A stretch of DNA of 64,000 nucleotides, taken from NCBI GenBank assembly GCA_031216445.1, contig CM062219.1, forward strand, positions 8,322,501 through 8,386,500, read 5' to 3'. The notes under the pieces were generated by a model. That model saw only the letters and a list, made by a program, of their open reading frames with translations, made no database searches and was not told the origin of the DNA. The translations under genes and the position numbers were made by a program. Of this stretch, positions 40,901 to 52,900 are shown one piece after another. Origin of the DNA: Lateolabrax maculatus (taxonomy: Eukaryota; Chordata; Actinopteri; Acropomatiformes; Lateolabracidae). Every line of letters starts with the position of its first letter. Positions within the stretch are counted from its first letter, which is position 1.

Positions 40901-43900
40901 ACCAGTTGCTTAACTCCGGGATTGAGGTTGAGCAGTGCAAATGGGCAGAGTAATCCCTCCGTGGATAGCATTACCATAATGGGCGCTGGAGGCAAGGTCT
41001 TCTCATCAGCTTTAAGAAGGTGGAAAGATGGGATGCAGACAAGAAACATTAAGCCAGTTAGATACTGTAATCTTTATGATATGCAGTTAAACATTCAAAA
41101 ATATGTTTACTATTATTTCACAAAACATACCAAACACATAACTCTCTCACTCTCCCAAAACACACAGAGTCCATCTCTCTCTCTCTCTAGTCTAACTCCA
41201 CCATTTCCTCCACTTCTGACACATTTTTTTACCTTCCAAAGATCAGAGAGCCAAGAAGAATTTTGGACGCTCTCTGCATATACATGTGGCTCTCAATCAA
41301 TAGACTTAAGACAACATTTCCTACCAATCTGCATTATGCAGTAACAGACTTTTGTGAGAAATTATTTAGCTTCCTGCACAGCGTTGTGCTTCCAAATCAC
41401 ACCACTACACAAGGCAGATAATTATGAGCAAATGTCATTTGCACACTATGCTTGCTCTGTTCATGATGACACAATGCTGTTTGTCACTTTAATCATGCAA
41501 GTGTTGATAGCATTTGAGCACAAATACCATATGTAAGTGCTATACTTATCTTGTTGACCAAGACTCATTCTGCCCTCCAGTGGCCAAAAATAAGTACCCA
41601 GTGTTTAGTTTAAAAAGGCACACTGTAGTCGTGTACATAGACAACTGTCCTAATACGCCTCATTTGATAAAACACAGTCCACCGCATTCCTCTTCTTGCC
41701 AAACCCCCAAAGTGTTTCCTGCTCTTCACACCCACTTTCCAAAATCACGCAGTGTGCTGTGGGCTGCGGGCAGAAGTGGCAAATCTAGTCTAAACCAACA
41801 TTTAAATGATGAAACTGAGTATTCGCACCGCAAATTAAAGATGCATTAGTCAGAGTGGATACTAGTCATTTCAGATACGTCAAAAAAGTACACTGAACAC
41901 TTTTTCCTCTTTGTTCTCTCTTCAGCTGTGTCTCGTATCTAAAAACTATTCCTCAAGTATACCTTCCACTGTCATCAGGGGATGACAGCAGTAGCTGCTT
42001 CTGAGTACACTTCAGTGTTTGATTAATTACCACAGACTCACCTCTCTGACTATTATCCTATATTTTGCATCTATTGTATTTTCATTCCATGCACTGCATG
42101 TATGCTTTTGACATTATGACAGTGTGACTGCATAAATTCAAACCTATCTATTACAAACAGATACATATCCATATACAAAGTACATATGCAAGCAAACATG
42201 AATTAGTACTATGTTTCAACAAATAAAGTGATCCTAAGTTTTCTGCAAAATAAGCACACAATGCAGAGAACAAAACCTCAAAACATACAGCATCTAATGT
42301 TTAGTTTAATCTCAGTTATGGAACTATGTTTTGAAAACTAGTGAAAAGCAAAGAGATAGAGGGTGAAAGAGAGAGCGAAGAGAAGGGAGAGGCACACGGT
42401 AAACCTCATCAGCATTCTGCAACAGGATTGTCTGGGCTTTGTTGTTTGTGGTCCTCTAGCTTGTCTGAGCAATTTTAATGAGTGCATTTTTTCTCCACAG
42501 ATAACTCTCTCGTTACTGTCCCTGTACTTTCCCTATCTAATATCTCACTTTGGAAAAAGGTTTTGATCAGACTACAATCATGTCAAAATGCTGCTCAAAT
42601 TGCAGGTTTTTTTCTTGCTGGGGAGGGCGTTCTTAGAGTGAGCAGGGAGAGATGTGACTAGACAGCAACAGCAGCTCTACGTGAATGTCTGGCAGACTAG
42701 GCCATTTAAGATAAAACAGTGTACTGAGACGGTAGCTTATCACTATTCTTTACACATGCAGCAATAGAGCACTGCAGTGGATGCTGTATGCACAAAGAAA
42801 CCTGACGGATTTCAGCTTCATCTGATCATTTGGGGAGTGCTGAACATAGAATATAATGGAGCTTAAACAAAGACAACAGCATACCGTACAAGAGATAACA
42901 CCAACAATTATGAAATTAAAGTTAACTTAAATGTGACAGAAACCCCCTAGTTCTTTAATATACCTACGAACAACTTTATACCACAGAAACCATAAGTTCG
43001 TATGAATCTGACAAACTGAGTTGTTGTTTATTTTTTTAAACAGTAAAACATATATCTTACCGGTTTCTCTATGAAATACTCTAAGCATGCATGTTCATTA
43101 AAACAGGCTTATCGAGGTGGGCGGTATCTCTGGTGGCAGATGGTGTACAAACCTGCCTAAACTGGTTTAATTTCCTCCTCAGTGTCCATACTATCATTTA
43201 ACTATTTTCTAAAAAACCCAGTGGATTCAGCCAGCTTCACTACAGACATGTAACACCTATAATGACTAATAACACTGTGAACAGTTACATCCAAAAAAAC
43301 AAATAAATGGCAATTGCAAGTGGGAGAGATTGAATTTAACATCTTTTGACTATTGAAGTGGGAGATTTCAGCTTGATTATGGCAGAAAATATGGTTGCAA
43401 ATATGTTTAACATATTCTATCACAGTATATGCGATTTAATATTGTGATAGCGACCATCTAAATATTGGGATATAGTACATTTTCTGAAAATTAAATTCAG
43501 AAACCGGTCACAGATAAATAACACAATGGTAGGGCCTGTTTTGGCATATAACATGAATTAAATACATGTCAAATCAAGGTTCACCACATTGATGCATGAA
43601 TCAGTGTATATATACTGTCTTACCTGAAATGGTAATTTAAAAATCTACAGCAGCTTTATTTAAAATTAGAAAAAGCATTAAGCCAATTACATCAGTATAT
43701 TCCCGTGACAAAAAGATTAATTTAAACAACATAATTTGGATAAAAGGCATTTGAACTTTGCTAAAATGCTTAAAATCTCATTGAAAATTCCCCAAATCCT
43801 TTTTGTGCTAAAACAGACTTAACTGGGCCTCCAAAATTCATGTTAATTTGCAAAGTGACAACCACCTCTAAGTTCCAGCTTTGCTGTAGGGAAATTTATT

Positions 43901-46900
43901 TTAAGACTTAACAATAAACATTAGAATAAGTGTAGTCACATTGTGCAGATGTGCAAATCTGGTCAGACAGGTGAAATGACAAAGTACACACACAGCCAAA
44001 TTCACTTACTGATGTGGATCTCCTGCTGGCTGGTGTAGTCTATGGCTAAGCCGAGGGGAAGAGTGTCGTCATTTGTCTCGGTCACTGGAAGTTCAGCTCT
44101 ACTTGCATCCTCCAGGATCCAAAGCTCCCATATCTAAAAGGGCAACAATCTGTCATGGTCATCACAGTTTACAAACATTTGGTGTGCTTTCCTCATACGG
44201 TAAGCATTCAAACAAACTGTAAATTAAAGCTTAAAAGCATAAAGTCAATTTTTATGTAACACTGAGCATCAGAACATAATGCAAAAACAAAAAAAGACAC
44301 AATAAACGACAAAAACAACAAAGAACAAAAATGACAAAAAACACTATAAACCAAAACTACAACAAAAACGACAGAAATAAAAACAAAAACGACACTATGA
44401 ACGACAAAAAACTACAAAAACGACACTATAAACAACAAAAAAACTACAAAAACGACACTATAAACGACAAAAAAAACAACAAAAACGACACTATAAACAA
44501 CAATAACGACACTATAAACAACAAAAACAATAAAAACAACACTATAAACAAAAAAACGACACTATAGACAAAAAACAATAAAAAAGACAAAAAACAACAA
44601 AAAACGACAAAAAACAACAAAAAACAAGACTTTTGTTTTGGTTTTTGTTGTTTTTGTCGTTTATATTGTCGTTTTTGTTGTTATTTCTGTCGTTTTTGTT
44701 GTCATTTTTTGTTTATAGTGTTTGCCGTTTTTTGTTGTTTTTGTTGTTTTATTGTGTCGTTTTTGTCGTTTATAGTGTCGTTTTTGTTTTTGTTTATAGT
44801 GTCGTTTTTGTTTTTGTTTATAGTGTCGTTGTTGTTTATAGTGTTGTTTTTGTCGTTTACACTATAAACGACAAAAACGTCACTATTAACGAAAAAACAA
44901 CAAAAACGACACTATAAAAGACAAAAACGACATAAAACACTATAAACGACAAAAACGACACTATATATGACAAAAACAACAAAACGACAAAAACGACACT
45001 ATAAATGACAAAAAACGGCATAAAACGAAACAAAACGACGCAAAACAACACTATAAACGACATAAAATGACAAACAAAGACACTATATATGGCTAAAAAC
45101 GACACTATAAACAAAAACAACAAAAAAAGACTATATGACAAAAACGACATAAAACGACACTATATTATGACTAAAAACGACACTTTAAACGACAAAAATG
45201 ACATAAAACGACACTGTATATGACAAAAAACGACACTATAAACGACAAAAACAACAAAAAACGACACTAAACGACATAAAACGACACTATAAACGACATA
45301 AAACGAAACAAAACGACGCAAAACACTATAAACGACATAAAATGACAAAAACGACGCAAAACACTATAAACGACATAAAATGACAAAAACGACACTATAT
45401 ATGGCTAAAAACGACAAAAACAAAAAAACGACAAAAAACAACAAAAACGACACTATAAACAAAAAACAACAAACACGACACTAAACAAAAACGACACTAT
45501 AAACGACAAAAAAACAACAAAAACGACACTATAAACGACAAAAAACAACAAAAACAACGCAAAAAACAACAAAAACAACACTATAAACAAAAAAACAACA
45601 AAAACGACACTAAAAAAAACAAAAACGACACTATAAACAAAAACGACGCAAAAAACAACAAAAACGACACTATAAACGACACTAAACGACATAAAACGAC
45701 ACTATAAACGACAAAAAACGGCATAAAACGAAACAAAACGACGCAAAACACTATAAACGACATAAAATGACAAAAACGACACTATATATGGCTAAAAACG
45801 ACAAAAACAAAAAAACGACAAAAAACAAAAAACAACAAACACGACACTAAACAAAAACGACACTATAAACGACAAAAAAACAACAAAAACAACGACACTA
45901 TAAACGACAAAAAACAACAAAAACAACGCAAAAAACAACAAAAAAGACACTATAAACAAAAAAACAACAAAAACGACACTAAAAACAACAAAAAAACAAA
46001 AACGACACTATAAACAAAAACGACGCAAAAAACAACAAAAACGACACTATAAACGACAAAAAAACAACAAAAACGACACTATAAACGACAAAAAAACAAC
46101 AAAAACGAAAAAAAACAACAAAAACGACACTATAAATGACAAAAAACAACAAAAACGAAAAAAAAACAACAAAAACGACACTATAAACGACAAAAAAACA
46201 ACAAAAACGACACTATAAATGACAAAAAACAACAAAAACGAAAAAAAAACAACAAAAACGACACTATAAACGACAAAAAACAACAAAAACGACACTATAA
46301 ATGACAAAAAACAACAAAAACGACACTATAAACAACAAAAACGACACTATAAATGACAAAAAAACAACAAAAACAACATTATAAATGACAAAAAAACAAC
46401 AAAAACGACACTAAAAACAACAAAAACACTATAAACAACAAAAACGACACTATAAACGACAAAAAAACAACAAAAACGACACTATAAACAAAAACGACGC
46501 TATAAACAAAAACAACACTATAAACAACAAAAACGACGCTATAAACGACAAAAAAACAACAAAAACGTCACAAAACAACAAAAACGACACAAAACAACAA
46601 AAAAGACACAAAACAACAAAAAAGACAAACAAACAACAAAAACGACAAACAAACAACAAAAACGACACTAAACAAAAACGACGCTATAAACAAAAAACAA
46701 CAAAAACGACACTATAAACAACAAAAACGACGCTATAAACGACAAAAAAAAACAACAAAAACGACACTATAAACGACAAAAAAACAACAAAAACGACAAA
46801 AAACAACAAAAACGACACTATAAACAAAAACGACACTATAAACAACAAAAAACAACAAAAACGACACTATAAACGACAAAATACAACAAAAACGACACTA

Positions 46901-49900
46901 TAAACGACAAAAACGACGCTATAAACAAAAAACAACAAACACGACACTATAAACAACAAAAACGACGCTATAAACGACAAAAAAACAACAAAAACGTCAC
47001 AAAACAACAAAAACGACAAAACAACAAAAAAGACACAAAAAAACAACAAAAACGCCAAAAAACAACAAAAACGACACTATAAACAACAAAAACTACAACA
47101 AAAAACAACAAAAACGACACAATAAACAAAAACGACACTATAAACAACAAAAACGACGCAAAAAACAACAAAAAAACAAAAACGACACTATAAACAAAAA
47201 CGACGCAAAAAACAACAAAAACGACACTATAAACGACAAAAAAACAACAAAAACGACACTATAAACGACAAAAAAACAACAAAAACGAAAAAAAAACAAC
47301 AAAAACGACACTATAAATGACAAAAAACAACAAAAACGAAAAAAAAAACAACAAAAACGACACTATAAACGACAAAAAAACAACAAAAACGACACTATAA
47401 ATGACAAAAAACAACAAAAACAAAAAAAAACAACAAAAACGACACTATAAACGACAAAAAACAACAAAAACGACACTATAAATGACAAAAAACAACAAAA
47501 ACGACACTATAAACAACAAAAACGACACTATAAATGACAAAAAACAACAAAAAAGACACAAAACAACAAAAAAGACAAACAAACAACAAAAACGACAAAC
47601 AAACAACAAAAACGACACTATAAACAAAAACGACGCTATAAACAAAAAACAACAAAAACGACACTATAAACAACAAAAACGACGCTATAAACGACAAAAA
47701 AAAACAACAAAAACGACACTATAAACGACAAAAAAACAACAAAAACGACAAAAAACAACAAAAACGACACTATAAACAAAAACGACACTATAAACAACAA
47801 AAAACAACAAAAACGACACTATAAACGACAAAATACAACAAAAACGACACTATAAACGACAAAAACGACGCTATAAACAAAAAACAACAAACACGACACT
47901 ATAAACAACAAAAACGACGCTATAAACGACAAAAAAACAACAAAAACGACAAAACAACAAAAAAGACACAAAAAAACAACAAAAACGCCAAAAAACAACA
48001 AAAACGACACTATAAACAACAAAAACTACAACAAAAAACAACAAAAACGACACAATAAACAAAAACGACACTATAAACAACAAAAACGACGCAAAAAACA
48101 GCAAAAACAACAAAACTGACAACAAAAACGACACTATAAACAAAAAAACAACAAAAACGACACAAAAACGACACTATAAACAACAAAAACGACGCAAAAA
48201 CAGCAAAAACAACAAAACTGACAACAAAAACGACACAAAAACGACACTATAAACAAAAACGACACATAAACAACAAAAATGACGCAAAAAACAACAAAAA
48301 CGACAAAAAACAACAAAAACGACACTAAAAACAACAAAAACACTATACAACAAAAACGACAAAAAACAACAAAAACGACACTATAAACAAAAAAACAACA
48401 AAAACGAAAAAAACAATACGACACTATAAATGACAAAAAACAACAAAAACGACACTATAAACAACAAAAACGACATTATAAACGACAAAAAAACAACAAA
48501 AACGACACCAAAAACGACACCAAAAACAACAAAAACACTATAAACAACAAAAACGACACTAAAAACAAAAAAAACAAAAACGACACTATAAACAACAAAA
48601 ACGACGCTATAAACGACAACAAAAACGACAACAACAAAAACGACACAAAACAACAAAAACGACACAAAACAACAAAAAAGACACAAAACAACAAAAAACA
48701 ACAAAAACGACAAAAAACGACGCTATAAACAACAAAAACGACACTATAAACAACAAAAAACAACACTATAAACGACAAAAAACAAAAAAACAACACTATA
48801 AACGACAAAAAACAACAAAAACGACACTAAAAACAACAAAAACACTATAAACAACAAAAACGACACTATAAACGACAAAAATGACAAAAAACGACACAAT
48901 AAACGACAAAAAACGACACTGTATATGACAAAAAACGACACTGTATATGACAAAAAACGACACTATAAACGACAAAAATCGACACCATAAACGACAAAAA
49001 AAGACACTATAAACAACAAAAACGGCAGAAACATTAAAAACGACAAAAAACTACACTAAAACAAAAACGACAAAACACTATGAACGACAACAAAACGACA
49101 AAAACAACAATATAAAGAAAACGACAGAAACGACAGAAACAACAACAAAAACGACAAAAACAACAAAGACACGATAAACGACAAAAAACGACAAAAATAA
49201 CGACTAAAAATGACACTATAAACAAAAACGACAGAAACAACAACAACAACGGCACTATAAACAAAAACAACACTATAAACAACAAAAACGACACTATAAA
49301 AAACGACAAACAACAAAAACGACACTATAAACAAAAACGACAAACAACAAAAACGACATTATAAACGTCAAAAAACAACAAAAACACTATAAATGACAAA
49401 AACGACAAAACAAAAACGACACTATAAACGACAAACAACAAAAACTACACTATAAACGACAAAAAAACAAAAACAATACTATGAACATCAAAACCAACAA
49501 AAATGACACTATAAAAGGACAAAAATTATACTATAAACAACAAAAACGACACTATGTTGTTGAAAGCAAAGTGTTTTGAGTGATAAAACTTAACTTATAA
49601 AACTGTAGAACAGTTCACTAACTCTACTTGACACTTTGGAGCTCAAACACTCATAATGTTATGTTTTTCTTTCAAAACCACACTGATCTCATAGTTTACC
49701 TTTCTCTTTGAATTTAAATGGAAATCCATCATAGTGAGTCATTTTAGCCTAAGGTTTCTATAACATCTGCAGATTTTCACTTATCTAGGTACCTTGTCAT
49801 CTTGTCTGGCTATGACGCTGACTTCAATCGAGGCTGCTGATGCCGCAAACACAAGCTCCCTGGATGAAATAAACATTACACCAGTTAAACATGACATTAA

Positions 49901-52900
49901 GTTTTAAAATAAAACAAACTAAAGAGTTTGAAGGATTAAACAACGCATTTAAACTCAACAATGAACATGCCTTTGGGGGCCTTCTATATCATCCATGCCT
50001 GTAAATTGTGATAATTCTTACCAGTCCTCAACGTGGCTAAGGAAGTAGTGGTGTTGTCGGTCAGTGCAGCTGCCATACACTGTCTCACTAAAGTTCAGAT
50101 ACTTTGTCTCCATCTTCTCATCCTTCTTCTACAAAAAAAAAAAAAAAAAGACACAAAATCGCACTCTGTCACATTAATTTGCTTAGTACACGTTTGAAAC
50201 CAACAACAAAATTTAAATATATAGTCAAATGTATATGAGCAAGACGGCATTGAAGACTGGAAGGGTAGCCTGGCATCACCACACTAATTCGCAAATGCGT
50301 ATTAGTCTGGAACCGCTCAGTTCATTTTCGATTTCCAAGGGGCGTTATTGATGGGTGGAAACAACCAATCAGAGTAATGAAACACTGTCCTATCGGACAG
50401 TACGTCTTGTCAGGAGTACAGCAAACACATACTTCCTATTAACATAAAGTTTAACTGCAGTTGTTTGTTCTTCTTTTAGAGAAATATTTACCGTCCAGTC
50501 CATTTAATACTGTCACTGTAGCCGGCCATTGAACGCTCCGTATTGGCAGCCACCATCTTAGATATTTACAGAGATGCCTCTCTGTCAGTTATCATATTAA
50601 ACCCGCCTCATACTAGATAAACGCTTGTGATTGGTTTGCCTGACACAACGACTTTTCCAGTACCAAGGAAATCAGTTTGAATGGGAGAGGGGCCAGACGT
50701 ATCTCGCAGATTCGTCTGGTTCCCAGGCTACTGGAATGATGCAACCTGACAAAAATCCAAATGCGAGTAGGTGAATTTGGTGGACTATGGATGTAGGGCA
50801 TACTCACAGGGAGGGAGATCAACACTAGCTCAGGAGGGGTCTCAAGGGACCCATCTGCAGCAGCATATACCACTGCAAACACATACGTTTTCAGCCACAG
50901 CACATCCAGAACTGTGAGAGACAACGGGAAAGTGAGGTATTAGTCACAGATGGAATTTAAACACAGTAATGATGAAAGAAAAACACACAATTAGCAACAC
51001 TAAATTAGAATATGTAAAACATAGTACAACACAGATTTCATTTAATTTTATTGGTACAGGTTTTGCCTTACCTTTGACAGGTTCACCAGAGGTATAGAAG
51101 TGTGGACACGGGATAACTTTCTTTTGTTCTAGCGCCTTTTCAACAGAGGAGAAAATCAGTTATTCATCTTGTCAGTCATTGGATGCTACAGCTCTGAGGG
51201 TGTTTACTTTTTTTAATGATGGTCAAACAGGTTCACTTACTGGTGTATACTGACTGACGGTGCCATCAATCTTTCCTGCAGAAACTTGTTTTCCTTTTGG
51301 ACTCCAGCAAACTGTATGAAACAAAGTACATTAAATATAATTGAGCCCAAACAGAGATATGGAGTACAGGTAAACTCAACTATTATGCTTGAAGTCTCAC
51401 TCACTGCATGTGATGCCACTTGAAGCAGGTAGCTCGACTTGCACTTTGACACTGTCAGCAACTTCCAAAATCAGCATCCTTCCATCAGACAGACAGGCAG
51501 CCAACATGGATGCCAAACAAGGATTCCACTTCAGGTCCTGCACTAAAGTGCCAGGAGGTACGACTGGTATCACTGATCCAAAGGGTAACTTTTGTGGTCT
51601 TGCCTGGAAAAGAAAACCAAGAAAAAGTTAATGACAAAAAAAAATCAAAAGTGACTAAATCTGGCAGATATGAGGACATTTAATAACTCTGGGCAAGAGA
51701 AGTAATCAAATTTAAACTGAAAATTGTTAATCTGGAAATCATTATTTAATTTCCATGAAATTAGTTTATTATGTAGTACCTTCTAATAGTTTAATTGTTA
51801 GTTGGATAGTCAATATGCCCATCTGCAGTGGTGCGAGTAAAAATAGCTGCTGCATGTCAGGGTTTTCTACACATTAGGGGGATCTGCATGTCTGTAGTCA
51901 TTGTTCATGTTTAGTCAGTCATCTGCATTGGAAAGTTCCTGGAGGACTGTGGTGATCCAGAGACCCGCGCATTCACTCACAGTACAGCACAACTGGCAAA
52001 GTCACCTTGTTCATGAAGGTGCGGACATCATAGAATGTGAGGGACAATCCCGCCTCCTCAGATACGCCACATACTGACAAAGTAAGTTCATCACAACTGA
52101 GAGCCAAGTGGTGCAGAGCCTGATCCACGGTCACCACCGCCAGTGCTGCTATCCCCTCGACTAGAACAAAGAAGACAATTTTAGTGAATTAGAGACATGA
52201 ATGGAAATTAGTGGGGCACACATGTAGGGCACAACTGATAAATATTGACATTCAAACCTGTGTAATCATACTCATACCTATTTCGTTGGCATTTCCATCA
52301 ACTTTATCAGCAGCCAGGATGTCTCGAGTTAGATAGACTTTGAATGTTCTGTTCAGCCCAACAAAAGTTAAACCAAACTTGTTTGAAATGGCCAGCAGAC
52401 TAGATCTTTCTTTTGCCAAATCTTCAGCGGGCTCAAAAACTCTTGTCTTCTTCATCTGACGAAACTGAAAATCCTGAAAAAAAGAAAAATGTTGGTAAAC
52501 ATGTGTGATATAAACTAAATCTTCACCTCCTTCTAGGAAGAAAAACTATAATATAAATGTGTGAACTTGCTTGGCTTTTGCCCAAACAGCCACATTCCTT
52601 TAACTGCGTGACATGTGGAGCAGAATACGTTTCTTTCAGCCTTCAACCACTTTGTAAACAACTCAGACACACGAAGCATGAAATCAAAAGTTAAACTCTC
52701 GGGTGGCAGCCATGAGCTGACACGCCGACTCGTTAGCCGACGTCGATGATGTGAAGCTGTGTCGGCAACGTTACAGCAAAGTTTCCCTGAACGTGAATTA
52801 TTTGACGACTTTATTTCAGAAAACAGGAGGTCTTTAATTCCCCCGACACCGAGTCAGCCTCCGACTTTCAAGGAGCGCACACGATACAACTGACGCGCTC

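Larger units (their letters stand above)
44283..49556. repeat. 5.3-kb A/C-rich tandem array filling nup214 intron 9
   Basis: The + strand is almost only A and C with sparse G and T. It is built from two recurring words, ACGACACTATAAACGAC and AAAAAACAACAAAAACGAC, in irregular alternation. Variants include ACGACGCTATAAAC, CTATAAATGAC, CGACATAAAAC and CTATATATGGC. Larger blocks are themselves duplicated (see findings). On the transcribed strand of nup214 the RNA would be U-rich with UUUAUAGUGUCG in each unit. All ORFs across it, which look like hydrophobic SFLLFF/VVYSVV proteins, are composition artefacts. The right edge is at CACTATG near 49555 and the left edge near 44283; normal intron sequence resumes on both sides. 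Confidence 0.95.

Noticed and set aside
43400..43500. ATTGTGATAGCG-type sequence recalling hAT ends
   Set aside because: Only one end and no partner or duplication were seen.
44633..49343. Dozens of minus-strand ORFs of 60-110 codons resembling hydrophobic membrane proteins (SFLLFF, VVYSVVFVVF) and plus-strand Asn/Lys-rich ORFs
   Set aside because: They track the array words in every frame, end at random, and reflect T/G-rich or A/C-rich composition only; there is no start context, splice signal or conservation.
44283..49556. CRISPR-like or regularly spaced repeat array
   Set aside because: There is no constant repeat with unique spacers. The spacing is irregular, spacers are made of the same words, and the setting is a vertebrate intron.
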